Shown piece after piece: positions 24,330 to 35,156 of a DNA stretch of 64,000 nucleotides. A program made the position numbers and the translations under genes. Under the pieces are notes generated by a model, which was given only the letters and a program-made list of their open reading frames with translations, was not told where the DNA came from and did not search any database. The DNA is from Cryptomeria japonica (taxonomy: Eukaryota; Streptophyta; Pinopsida; Cupressales; Cupressaceae): NCBI RefSeq assembly GCF_030272615.1, contig NC_081415.1:266667425-266731424 (forward strand), read 5' to 3'. Within the stretch, counting starts at the first letter, position 1. Each line of letters starts with the position of its first letter.

Positions 24330-25682
24330 TTAATTTGGAATAGGTGCACTTAACTTGGTAGGTAAGGTCCTTTCTTCATTCGACACAATTTCCTTCTTTT
24401 TCCAAATCATCTGTAATTTGCCTTTTATTTCCTTAGTGTCTCCTCTAGGTTGATCTCTGCAATCTCTAGCCAAGTGTCCAACTTTGTGACAATGAAAACA
24501 TGCCATACCAGGATTTCTCCATGATCTTCGGTTGTTCATTCTAATCCTTATAAAGTAGTTGGCACTTATATGTCCATATCTTCCACAACATTCACACCAT
24601 ATCCTTGTATTGTAATCCCATGGTATTGCAGAATATTGTTGGTAAGGATCTATGTGAGTTCGATAGCCTCTAGCATTTGCTCAGTGTGCAAACCACATAT
24701 AGTTCTTTTGCTTAAACCAACACTCATCGGTACTATGTTCATATCTATTGCAGTTTTTACAAAACCCTTTGAATTTTTCCTTCTGATAATTGTTAACAGA
24801 CTTTGTCCTACATTGGTTAGATGTGTGACCATATTTATTGCAATTGTAACAATAACCAATAGACCTAATGACATTCGGTTGCTTACCTTTTCTGATTTGG
24901 CACATATTAGTAGTGTGACCTTGTTTTCCACAGTAGTTGCAAACAGGCTTCTTTCCTTTGATATTCTTCTTATTTCCAGCTTGCTTTGATGATTCTCCTC
25001 TTTTGGTGGTGTGGATTCCCTTCTCGGTAGAGTCTTTTCCTTTGTAACCGAGTCCTGCATCCTTGTTGGGTCTTCTTATATTCAGTTGTTCATCCAACAT
25101 CTTTGATGCTTCATAACTCTTCTTCAGTGTTTCCTTGGATTTCTTTTCTATTTCAAGTTCATTGGTCAACCTTTATACCTCAAGTTTCAATGCTTGATTC
25201 TCATCATCTTTCAGATTTGCTTCATGATGTACATAACCTAATTGATCTAACAGATTTTGTTGAATCCCAGTCAACCTTGTGATTTCATCATTCTTTTCAG
25301 ATACTAATCCTTCAAGCTATTGTTTTTCTCTTTCTAGTTCTCTTACTTTCTCCTCAGCTATCCTCAATGCATCAAGATTCTCAGTCATCTGTGTGTTGAA
25401 ATGTTCATGTCCTCTTTTCATTGCTTTTAGCTGATCAGTCAGTGCTTTATTCTTTTCTTTCATTTGTCCAATCATCTCTTCAGTCTCTTCAGATATACTG
25501 TTCTCAAATGATGTTTCAATTTGTTCCACTAGCTCTTGAGAGTCCTATAAATCATCAGATAATCTTCTTCTCACTTTCAGTGATTTTTGTATTTGTCTTT
25601 GCATGTCTGTAATCACTTGATTTGCATGATCCAACTCTTCTTGTAGATACACAATTCTCTGAGATTGTTTATAGCCTTCCAT
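24330..25682 (-). pseudogene. Element B ORF1: coiled coil plus zinc knuckles
   Basis: Starts at the ATG at 25682 (MEGYKQSQRIVYLQEE), 49 bases inside the primer site. The first half (25682-25190) is a charged heptad-like coiled coil (KEKNKALTDQLKAMK, AEEKVRELEREKQ) interrupted by stops near 25547 and 25317. The second half has knuckles CNYCGKQGHTTNMC, CYNCNKYGHTSNQC, CKNCNRYEHSTDEC, a degenerate CECCGRYGHISANY, and CFHCHKVGHLARDC after a conserved SWRNPGM. It probably serves as the nucleocapsid-like RNA-binding structural protein. It lacks the copia gag signature (DGTNYxxW) seen in element A. Similar to element C ORF1, including the W-R-N/T-P-G-M before the last knuckle and a WKKK stretch after it. 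Confidence 0.87.
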
Positions 25683-25730
25683 TGATAAGATCTTTCTCCT
25701 TAGGTTGTTAAACCTTTTTCCAAGATTCGA

Positions 25731-25742
25731 GCTCTGATACCA
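25731..25742 (-). promoter_or_regulatory. Element B primer-binding site (tRNA-iMet type)
   Basis: Minus strand TGGTATCAGAGC, two bases (AT) after the 5' LTR. Identical to copia A in sequence and spacing. Confidence 0.93.
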
Positions 25743-25744
25743 AT

Positions 25745-26895
25745 TGTTAGGCCCAATATGGAAAGCTACTGTACTGAGAAGGGAGGGGTGAATTAGTAAT
25801 TCAAATCCTTTTATCAACAATATCTTCACAGTTATGCATAAACCAAAAACTGTTGTAACATAACATAAAGTTAAAACAAATAAATAACAATCATACATGA
25901 TTCATTCCATAACACATATATTTTGGTTATGCAGAAACTCTTGGTTAGAGAGAAAAACTACGGTGGGGATGGCACCCACAACTTCACTACTGCAATAATA
26001 AAGAGTGCTCAGTTAGAGCTACATGTTTAGCTATTTCTAATAGCTTACCCTATTAGGAGTATCAAGATCATTAGATCTACCTTGCTAAAGGATTTTACAA
26101 CACTTAAACTAAATGTTGCACCTGGTTAAAGGTTTTACAATTTATAGACTTTGTTAGAATCTTTTACCCTGTTAAAGGTTTCTCTTACAACTTCAAAATA
26201 TTACAATAAAATCTTTACAAATATCTGCAACTTTACATCTGAAATGTTATAGCAGATTCTATGTGCTCAAAATGAGATTACCTTGCTTATAGCTTCCCTC
26301 AGTAACCCTTAAAGTAACTTGGTAAACCCTTTTGTTTACTCTGTTCTTTGACTGTTCTCTGAAATCCTTGTCAGTGGCCTTTGTGTCTCTATAACAGTCA
26401 TAACACTCAGTGCTTTCTTATATATCACACATGTCTAGCTTCATACACCTCTATATCTCTCTCTCTGTCATACTTTTATCCTTAATCCATGCTGTATAAA
26501 TAGATCTCTTATGTCGGTGATCAGGTTCATTGCTTTGATCTTACAAACATGATTTATCGAATAAATAACCATACAAAATATTTCATTGGTTAGATGACCT
26601 CAAAATCATACACAATCTTTAAGTGCAATTTCCAATGTGATAACGGCTCTATGTTTCTCGATCGTGTAACACATTTCACTTGGTGTATATCAGCTCAGTG
26701 TATCATTATTTCTGCTTGGTAGACATGGAATGTTACTCGGTAGATAGCTCGGTGAATACTGGGCTCTGTGACTACTTTCTTCTATAACTGACTGTTCTAT
26801 GCATACCGACTGAATGTTTCGGTAGTAGTAACTGACTAGAGTATATAGAATGACTTTGGATATTAAACTAATGGCAACTATAATAAGTAGTAACA
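25745..26895 (-). repeat. Element B 5' LTR (right)
   Basis: 1151 bp, partner of 18886-20075. It starts TGTTAGGCCC and ends TAGTAACA, followed by the ATAAA duplication. The GA-rich box is at 25776-25794, with one A interrupting it. Confidence 0.95.
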
Positions 26896-27401
26896 ATAAA
26901 TGCTATGCATCTTCATAGATATTATACCTAATCTTTTTCTTCCTTTTCTTTTCCTTTCTTCTCTTTTTACCAAAATTGTATGATATGGTAGAATGTCTTC
27001 ATTAAAGCATGTAGTATTAAATGATTAACATTTTATCTATGTTGCTTCATTCTTGACAAACATGTTTTAAATTTTTGGTTGTCTTGAGTTCATTACGTAA
27101 ATTTTTAGGAATTTACATTCTTATGTGTTATTTTATCATGCAATTTTCTTCATGTGTTTGGAGTTAGGATACATCATGTTGTGTTTAATTAAAACCCTTA
27201 ATTAGATCACATTAGTTATGTAGTCCTTAAACACATTTCTTTACATCATCAATGTTGTATCTAATTAAATAACTAATTATTTAATTAGATCACATATGTA
27301 TAAATTTAATCATGAGGTATTGAGAAATTAATCAAATAATTAGATTAGACATACATGTACATTTCCAAATTTGTTTTTGCAAATTAATAGAACACACTTG
27401 A
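26896..27401 (+). repeat. Remainder of third integrase-3' tandem unit
   Basis: Continues unit 3 from 18885 after the duplicated ATAAA: TGCTATGCATCTTCATAGATATT, then the noncoding part as in units 1 and 2. Similarity stops at about 27401 (AACACACTTGA), just before the integrase codons would begin. Therefore there is no third integrase copy. Confidence 0.88.
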
Positions 27402-27476
27402 GGCTAAGGTATATATATATCATCAAAAGTTTTAAGGTACATAATCATATACAAAATAAACCACTAGATACAAAAG

Positions 27477-27500
27477 GGGTAAGTGCACAAAGATGGTGGT
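27477..27500 (+). repeat. Left terminal inverted repeat of G
   Basis: Begins GGGTAAGTGCACAAAGATGG. The reverse complement of 47601-47624 differs at two positions only (6 and 12). A run of A then G follows (AAAAAAAGGGGG). Confidence 0.8.
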
Positions 27501-28337
27501 AAAAAAAGGGGGTATTTTTTTCTTCTTCTGAAATCAGGTGAACCTGAACTTGGAGACAAAATTTGAAAGTCATCCACTCAAGATATGAAGATAATTGAAG
27601 AACAAATATTGTATTACTCTGAATCTAGTTTCCAAACTACTAAACTTTTTCAAAATTGGATAATATCAAGGGGGTCAAATCCTTCGCGCATGAAAAATAG
27701 ACCCTGATTTTTCCTAAAAACATAACATAGTGTCTGACGTGCGCATCAAAAAAGTCATAGTTAGATTTAGTATTTTGTCAAATACTTTGGCAAAAAGATA
27801 GTTAAGAGTGAGCAATAGAAGATGTGTATTTTTTTGTAATTTTTTGTTGAGTATTTTTTTTTATGATTTGTCCAATCGAGCACATCCTAAAAATTAGGTA
27901 CATGTTCGTGTGCGAAGCATAAGTTGCTCTAAACAAATCGAAAATACAATTTTATTTTTTTTAAATTGTAAATAATCAAGTGCAATACAATAATATATAA
28001 TTTTTTTAAAATTTAGATAAGAATATCAAAATTTATTAAAAAATTGGTGCACCTATGTCTATGAGAACTATGGAGACACTAGTAAAAATAAATTCAATAA
28101 TAATATGTTATTGTTGTTCAAATTTTAAAAAAAAATTTATGGTTAGAAAGCTCAGAAGATGGGTGAAAATATGGTGGTAATTTTAGAAATACCCACTTGA
28201 TAAAGTATAAACTTGATGATGACAAAGTCAATAAACCAAGTTGATAAAATAAAACACATCAAAAATGAGAGAAATGGAGGGAAATCAAACTTCCAAACTG
28301 TAGCTTTGTCATCTAGGCCTATTTCCAAGCCTAAACA
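27501..28337. other. G left subterminal region, no gene
   Basis: AT-rich, no ORF of note. A phrase at 28157-28191 (GGGTGAAAATATGGTGGTAA ... AAATACCC) resembles the terminal repeat and may be a degenerate internal copy of it. Confidence 0.5.
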
Positions 28338-28445
28338 GTCAAAAGCACATACAGGGTACTTATGGTATAGAAAGCGCGTACGAGGTACTTATGGTGTAAG
28401 AAGAGTGTACGCGCTCATTTTACTATAATCATCGCATACGTGCTA
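28338..28445. repeat. Subterminal GTACGCGC-type motif cluster (left)
   Basis: Short repeated phrases AGCACATACAGGGTACTTATGG, AGCGCGTACGAGGTACTTAT, GTGTACGCGCTCATTTTACT and ATCGCATACGTGCTAT. Near-palindromic TACGCGCTA-like cores also occur at 31105-31400 and 47385-47545, which fits subterminal transposase-binding repeats of a large DNA transposon. Confidence 0.6.
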
Positions 28446-28600
28446 TTGTATAATATGATATTGCATATATAATATGTGTATAATGATATTGTATATATAA
28501 TATGTGTATATACATATAATATATAATATTTATATATATATATATGTATGTATATAATAATATATAATATATTAAGTATATATATACATATTTAAATGTA
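28446..28600. repeat. TA-rich low-complexity tract
   Basis: ATATAATATGTGTATA units and (TA)n runs. No coding content. Confidence 0.9.
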
Positions 28601-28629
28601 TTGTCTCCCCCTCTCAAATGCATACAAGG

Positions 28630-28920
28630 TGCCTCTCTCTCTCTCTCCCTCTCTCTCCCTCTCCCTCTCTCCCCTTCTCCCTTCCTGCATACCCCATCCC
28701 TCTCTCTCTCCCTCCCTCTCTCCCCTTCTCCCTTCCTCAATACCCCATCCCTCCCTCTCTCCCCTTCTCCCTTCTTCCATACCCCATCCCTCTCTCTCTC
28801 ACTCTCTCCCCTTCTCCCTTCCTCCATACCCAATCCCTCTCTCTCTTGCTCTCTCCCCTTCTCCCTTCCTCCATACCCCATCCCTCTTTCTCTTCTTCTC
28901 TCCCTCCCTCCCTCTATACC
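28630..28920. repeat. CT-rich minisatellite, about five units
   Basis: Repeats of CTCTCTCCCCTTCTCCCTTC followed by C-T-CATACCCCATCC, unit about 38-57 bp because of variable CT runs. Long ORFs reading Ser/Leu/Pro on plus or Arg/Glu/Gly on minus are by-products of composition. Confidence 0.92.
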
Positions 28921-29689
28921 CCACTGCAATTGTGCCTGCACTTCTATAGAAGTAAGTGAATTTATTTCTTGTCTGCAACTTCCTCTTTGATTTTTATCAT
29001 GTATGCTCTCCTAAGAAAATTAACTGATGGATTTGTGTGTGTATAATGATTAGGAGGAATAGGGTTTGAAATTGAACCACTGGTGCATTACCGTGAAAAA
29101 AAAGGAAACTTGCAGCAATATTCTTCTCGAATGTGTTTTTAATGAGCATAGAAGATGCGGAAAATAGTGTCAACAAAGCAACATGATGAGTCACAGTACC
29201 TACAATATGTTTTTTAGAAGGAAACAACTAGTAGGAAGAGAAAGAGGGAGAGTAACACAGATGATGTCCTAGAGAATGATAGTGGTGGGTATGCAAGAGT
29301 TCCCATGTTGTTACACAATGCCTGTCATCTAAAGAAATTAAAGTTTGTTGTATGCATGGTAGTGGTAGTATATGATGATCATCACTTGTCAAATGGCTTG
29401 GAATGGTACATACCCATGAAAAAAATCAAGTGTGTAATTCCTATAGTGACAATCGATATCATTCTTATAACCTTGCAAATTTAATAGCATCATATGTTTT
29501 AGAACTTAGGCAATACTCTCAGGGTTAGGTCAAGCTCTTACACTTTATTTTTGGCGAAGCCTCATTGTTTGTTCGCTTGGAGTCTCTCTTATGCTGACAA
29601 TGGTCAAACTTAGCTATATCAAAACTAAACTACTAATGTTCTATTGTATGATTTTCTATTCATAACTTTAAATTTAATATATCTTTTTT
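28921..29689. other. G internal spacer with possible 5' exon end
   Basis: No clear gene. GCCTGCACTTCTATAGAAGTAAGTG near 28934-28959 repeats at 31457-31505. In both, AGAAG/GTAAGTG-like sequence fits a splice donor (see findings). Confidence 0.4.
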
Positions 29690-29913
29690 TTAGCCCACCA
29701 TATGACCCCTTAGGTGTCATTAGAGGTCGTATTGTTTCCTAAGAGGTCATATGGTGTCCTGTGACCCCTTAGGACACCATATGACCCCTTAAGACACCAT
29801 ATGGCCCATAATAACACCATATGTTGTTCTAAGGGGTCATAGGATGTCATATGATCCCTGGGGACACCAATGACCCATAAAAACAACATATGGTGTTTTA
29901 TGACCCCTTAGGA
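29690..29913. repeat. Minisatellite of TGACCCCTTAGGACACCATA type, left part
   Basis: Degenerate head-to-tail and inverted units of about 20-28 bp (ATGACCCCTTAAGACACCAT, CATATGGTGTTCTAAGGGGT). Solo LTR F is inserted here, and the array resumes at 30943-31045. Confidence 0.85.
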
Positions 29914-30942
29914 TGTTAGGTCCTAGAGACAACTAAGAGGGGGGGGTGAATCAGTTGTCAAATAAATTCAAACTAGAAACAGTTTAACCAACTTAATGCT
30001 TAATACCAGTAAACCAGTCTTTTATGCCGGTAGACAGTTTTATTAGTTAATTGCAATATCGGTAAGGATAAATGCATGAAAAAAAAGACAAAGTCATCCA
30101 CAACACATAACACCAACATTTGTACATGGAAACCCTGTAAGGGGAAAACCCACGATGGAAAACCTTACCCAAAATCAGATGATACTACTACAGATAGTAA
30201 GTGTATACAAATGGGGTCTGCACATGCAGCAAGGCCAAGCGCCTAGAGCTCACTGCTCAAACACAAAATAGGAGTCACATTGACTACAATTGGATGGTTA
30301 AATCCAATAAGGATGTACTATTCAAATTAGCATCTTTCTATGCTGGATTCAGTACTGGTGTAGTTCTGTTTGTCTTCTCAAAACCCTCCTTTAACCTTCA
30401 AATGATGTCTGTGTATATAGCTCTACTTATTCTCGCATATACCTTCACACAATCCTTTTTCTCATTTCGCATCCGATCTTACAAATAAGATCTTACATTT
30501 AAACCATAACCTAAGACCAATTTTAGTAGGTCAACTCTAAAGGGTATTACAATAAAATCAATTTACAATTAAAACAATATCTGATGCAATAACCAATACA
30601 ACATGTCGGCTTGATGTATTTACAACAATAATAAAACATCTCCATAGTGTGTCATGTTGATCTGGAAAAGATAAACCTGTCGGTGTATAACCTGGACCTA
30701 TTTGTCGGTAACAACAAATATGCAAATACGAATATACTAATAAACAAATCTTAAAGACAAAGTGTCCAAACAATGTCTTTGACATAACCAAGTGTTTTCC
30801 ATGCCATTCCAAGTGTCGGTGATCATTATATCCTACTGATGTACCAGATACCGGTGAATGTTGCTAATTCGCCAAAGTGCCAGAGTTGATAAGTGTTAGT
30901 AGGTGTTGACATCAATTACAAAACCATACCAAAATACCAACA
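29914..30942 (-). mobile_element. Solo LTR F, copia-like
   Basis: 1029 bp beginning TGTTAGGTCC and ending AATACCAACA, with exact target duplication TAGGA (29909-29913, 30943-30947). It has the same GA-rich U5 box (29935-29954, AAGAGGGGGGGGTGAATCAG) and the same terminal style as copia A. No internal region is present, so it is the product of LTR-LTR recombination. Orientation is inferred from the U5 box at the left end. Confidence 0.93.
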
Positions 30943-31045
30943 TAGGACACTATTTGGTGTCATTATAGGTCCTATGGTGTGCTAAGGGATAATATAGTGT
31001 CATATGATCCCTTAGATGTTGTTAGCGGTCATATTGTGTCCTGGA
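30943..31045. repeat. Minisatellite of TGACCCCTTAGG type, right part
   Basis: Continues the array interrupted by F: GGACACTATTTGGTGTCATT, TATGATCCCTTAGATG and similar units. Confidence 0.8.
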
Positions 31046-31104
31046 TTCCACCCTCCTTTCTCTCTCTCTCTCTCTCCCCCCCCCCTTTTCATTCTCATTT
31101 TTTC

Positions 31105-31400
31105 CAATACCAATAGTGCATACGAGGTACTAAACCTATTAGTTCATTGCCCTGCCATAACTTTTTTAAGGCGTAGGAGCGTGTATGTGGTATTTATTAC
31201 TTGTAAGCACATATAGGATAATGAGACCATTATGCGCCACCCTGCGATAACATTTTTTAGGCTTAGGAGCACATACGCGCTACTTATTAGTACCAAATGG
31301 GAAAAAAAATACCGTTGGGCTTGCCAACAGTTTATGGACTAACAAATTCGCACATGGTTATTAATGTAGCGCGTACCCGGTACATAGACATAGTTTTAGT
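31105..31400. repeat. Second GTACGCGC-type motif cluster
   Basis: GTGCATACGAGGTACTAA, AGGAGCGTGTATGTGGTATT, GAGCACATACGCGCTACTTA and AGCGCGTACCCGGTAC, related to the clusters at 28338 and 47385. It lies just upstream of the transposase relic, so it could also be part of its promoter region. Confidence 0.55.
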
Positions 31401-31851
31401 TTCCCAAGAGCCTCAACGGCCTCAAAAGAAGTTTTTGAGGTCGTTGAAGGCCCCACTAGAACTGTGTCTGCACTTCTATCACTATTTTATACATAGAAGT
31501 AAGTGAATTTTTTGTTTTTGCATGATTTCAAATGATTGAATTGTTGTTCTTATTAGTTTTGTCAATAGTATTGTGATTGTTTAATAGTTTGATTCCAAAA
31601 AATAGTGATAAGATGTATATTTATGGTTATTTATTTGTTTATGAACTTTTGTTTACATATATATGTAATATGATTCTATTTAGGACAACCGATCAAGGAG
31701 AGGTTGAAAAGGAAAGACAAAGGCAATGTATGAAGAAATTACATGACATAAGACCAATAGGAGAAGAAGCTATGTCATCCTCAACATTTCGATTCGATTT
31801 ACCAAATGAACATAATGCACCTAATGCAATTTAAGAAGAGAAATTTGATTA

Positions 31852-34581
31852 TTGTATGGACCTAATGCAACTGAAGAAGATATCGCATTGAATAATCAAT
31901 TAAATGATAAACATACACCTTCTCTATTTGATGAATTGAATGTACATAATGCACCGATGTTAACATTTCCTAGAATCATTCGTAGGAAACCAAAGTATCT
32001 AATTGACATTGATGAGAATATATTGAAGCCAATGCCCAATAAAATGAATGAATGAACTTGTAGGAGAATGGTTAAAAGAATATGGCAAAACTATTTTGAA
32101 AACTTAAATCAAAGCACAAGATTTCAATTAATTGTTCAAATGATTAAAAATTTGAATTTTAGAGAGACAATTAAAATTCTAGGCCTAAGATCATCTGAAA
32201 GTAATAGTGAAAGAACTATTTTTAGAAATCTATTTGATTCATATCAAGCTATTGGTTCAAAATCAAGTACTAAAGATTCTAATGCTACTTGACATGTCAT
32301 TACATCAACCATAATGAGCAAGAAAATAAAAAAAGATCATTTGATAAGAAAAACAAGTAAGTCATTAAAAGTTAGTAGAACAACATTAAGTAAAGCATTA
32401 AAGAGGTGGGAAAAAATAGAGGAACCTAACAATAATTCTCTTTGGGCATTCTCGGGTAGACTACCACACAAAGACAAGGTTGTTGTTGATGCACTAAGAA
32501 CATTAATTGAATTTTTTTGGCATGACAACACAAGAGTTTAGCCCAACCAAAGAGATGTTGTTAGAAGGCGAATTGGGTCTACAAATCATGAGCCACATGC
32601 CAAACACTATTTGGATATGACTCAAACTAAATTTTATGAAATATTCCTTCAAAAGTTTCATCAAATAAGAATTTCTCAAAGATTTTTTGAAATGGAAAAA
32701 CCTTTTTATATTAAGATTAATCATGTATGCACCATGTTTTGTTGTAGGATGCATATTGAATTTTCCATGCACTATGATATTTTTCATCATATTTGTTCTA
32801 CTTTGCACACTAACGATATTTTGTAGGAATGTACTATACAAGTACCTCCTAAGTCGGTAAGAGAATTTATTTCAAGTGTGTTATGTTATAGGCATGATGG
32901 TTGCATTTATTATAAGATGCCTTGTTTGGAAGGTTCTTGTGCAATATGTGGTGGTTTGCAACGTTTACCAAGATGTGTACATTTGGAGAGCACACATGAA
33001 ATTGGTATGAAACTAGTTTCTTTCAGAAAATAAAAGACAGTCACATATGGAGTTAAAGATGGAAAAGATTTGAAGATATGTGAGCTAGTGAAAAATGATA
33101 TATGTGTAGCTGAATTTATGAAAATGTTTCAAGAGAAACTAGTTTATGAGTACATAATGCATACACATAGAGCTCGATGGTTAGATGAGAAATTCAAGTT
33201 ATGTAAGGACACATTTCCTCTTGGCACCATTGTCTCTATTGTTGATTTCGCTAAAAATTATACACTACAACCTCAAAATGAAGTGCAATCTATGTATTAT
33301 CACACTACACAAGTTTCTATTTTTGTACACAGCATTCACACATGCAGATGATAGCACAAAGGAGGATAGATAGGTTTTAAGAAAGTATCACTTCTACATA
33401 AGTGATGATCATACTCATTCATCAAAGTTTGTATAAGGATGCTTGAAAGTTTTCTATGATAGTTTAAGGGAAAGAAACATACGATACAACTGACACTTAA
33501 TATGGTCAGATAATTGCACCACACAATTCAAGAATGCAAGGATGTTTTATTGGTTGACAAGGATGCATATGACAAGCAGTGTACAATATTTTTGGAATTT
33601 TACTGAGGTTGGACATGGTAAGCGAGAGCACGATGGTGCAAGAGCATGTGTGAAAAGAGCCCTAGCTAGAGAAGAATTGAAGTACGGAGGTGGTGTTGAG
33701 TTGATAGATGCAAAAACAATTGTGCGATGGTGTAAGTCTTGAATGGGTCTAGGTAATCCATGTACGTCAATGGTTCATAGATATTTTTGGTTGATCATTG
33801 AATCTAACATTGAAAACTATCTAGATTGTTGTACAGTTGCAGGATCAAGTGACATGAACTCATTTATGAGTTCAAATTCAAGTTCACTAGTAATTTATAC
33901 GAGACAGATGGTATGTTTTTGCTCTTCATGCATGTATTGTTTGTGGGAAGAATGTGAATCACAAGAGTGGGTTGACAAATGGTCTTGTAGACCATTGGTT
34001 CCCATTGATTCATATCAAATTCCCAAAGCATTACAATTGAGCCATATGGAGACATCAGTGGATTTTGACCATGTATCCGACCTAGTGGATTCAGGTGATT
34101 TTTTGAGTTAATTTTTTTGCAAATATTCTTTTTGGTTCATTTTGTTATACATCATACTTTATTTTGAGTATTAATTAATACTTTATAAAATGCATATCAT
34201 GTGTATGCAGTTGATGTAGAAGAGAACAATGAAGAAGGAACATATTACTATTTGTGTTGTTGTTTTGAGCCAAAAAGAAAATTGACAACCACAATAATTG
34301 ACAAAGAGGGTATTGAGTACCCAATAGGGTCTGTTGTCATGACAGGAACATGGCTTCGAAGATACCCTATCAAGAATTCTGATGTTTGGTTGTTCGAGGA
34401 ATTTGAAACACACATACATATTCTTCATTTCTCTAACCTTGTTGTTGCAAAAAATATTCATTTGATGAAGTATTGTGGTAGACCTCATAACAAGATTTTA
34501 TGGAAAGTTCGTGAATATGACCACCAGGCAATACTTGACACAATACAGGTTAGAGCCGATCCTGAAGGCTCACTTGATTGA
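31852..34581 (+). pseudogene. DDE-type transposase of transposon G, broken
   Basis: Would cut and join the transposon. One frame holds from 31852 to about 33320 through stops near 32053, 32290, 32539, 32824, 33031. It shifts by one near 33320, and after a GT-AG intron (34095-34210) it ends at 34581. In order: an N-terminal region; a helix-turn-helix-like segment KTSKSLKVSRTTLSKALKRW (about 32350); a Cys cluster CLEGSCAICGG (about 32930); a first acidic motif VDFAKNYTLQPQNEVQS; then WSDNCTTQFKNAR; then GHGKREHDGARACVKRAL (33610-33660), giving a D-D-(D/E)-like arrangement; then EWVDKWSCRPLVP; and a C-terminal domain with GSVVMTGTW and HFSNLVVAKN. From memory this matches a family spread in animal and plant genomes as uncharacterised transposase-like proteins; I do not name a superfamily. 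An upstream 5' exon is possible (31297-31498). Confidence 0.72.
34095..34210 (+). other. Intron in transposase relic
   Basis: GTGATTTTTTGAG ... ATGTGTATGCAG, 116 bp, AT-rich. Splicing joins ...LVDS to VDVEENNEEGTYYY in frame. Confidence 0.7.
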
Positions 34582-34662
34582 TTCTATGGTTCAGAGTAGA
34601 ATGATTTTGAGAATTTTGTATAAATCGTCGATGAATTGTTCTATATTCATTTTTTGTATATA

Positions 34663-34915
34663 TAAATTCCCATGAGCTTATTTTTACATGTTTAGGGGCA
34701 TAATTTTGTAGATTTAAATGGCAATGAGCTGATTTGTACATATGTACATGCCAAATTGTGTATATTAAAATGGCGATGAGCTCAATCACACATATTGTAA
34801 TGCCAAATTTTGTATAAAATCCCATGAGATGATTTGTAAGACATTTTTTTGTATAATCAAATAGCCAAGAGTTGATTTGACCATATTTAGAGGCAATTTT
34901 TTGAATAATATGTGA
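34663..34915. repeat. Degenerate minisatellite, about 60-65 bp unit
   Basis: About four units containing CCCATGAGCTTATTTTTACAT, GGCAATGAGCTGATTTGTAC, GGCGATGAGCTCAATCACAC, CCCATGAGATGATTTGTAAG, each followed by a T-rich ...AAATTTTGTATA phrase. It lies in the 3' flank of the transposase relic. Confidence 0.75.
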
Positions 34916-35156
34916 CAATGTTTTGTGACTATTTTGTGTGTCAATGTTTTGTGACTATGTTTTGTGTATATGTGATGTGTCCTTGGTCAATTATGAGAAT
35001 TATTGATTCTTGTATAATCATGGAGAATTATTTGAGTCATTATCAGGTCATAGGGGTCATAGATTAAGACTAGATACAATTTGAGGAAAAATTGTCATTA
35101 TTGTAAAAAAAAAATGTCAAAAAAGTTGTCAAGCAACTTCTATATTGTGTTGATAG

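Larger units (their letters stand above)
18886..26895 (-). mobile_element. Element B: non-autonomous LTR retrotransposon without pol
   Basis: 8010 bp on the minus strand. The target duplication ATAAA is exact (18881-18885, 26896-26900). The empty site can be read in units 1 and 2 of the host repeat as CCCATAAATGCTATG. LTR ends are TGTTAGGCCC and GTAGTAACA. The LTRs are 18886-20075 and 25745-26895. A tRNA-iMet primer site lies at 25731-25742, and an A/G-rich tract abuts the left LTR. The 5.7-kb internal region has no integrase, RT or RNase H motif. It carries two ORF relics, a coiled-coil/zinc-knuckle protein and a long protein of unknown function, both matched in element C. Confidence 0.93.

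Noticed and set aside
27477-28191. A short element ending at AAATACCC (28184-28191) using the left terminus of G
   Set aside because: The sequence there shares only about five terminal bases with the left end and lacks an AAAG flank, whereas 47601-47624 matches 22 of 24.
28213-28428. 71-codon ORF near the left end of G
   Set aside because: No similarity or codon pattern. It overlaps the subterminal motif cluster.
28596-28990. Long plus- and minus-strand ORFs of Ser/Leu/Pro or Arg/Glu/Gly
   Set aside because: They lie in a CT-rich minisatellite. All frames are open because of composition and no start or domain supports a gene.
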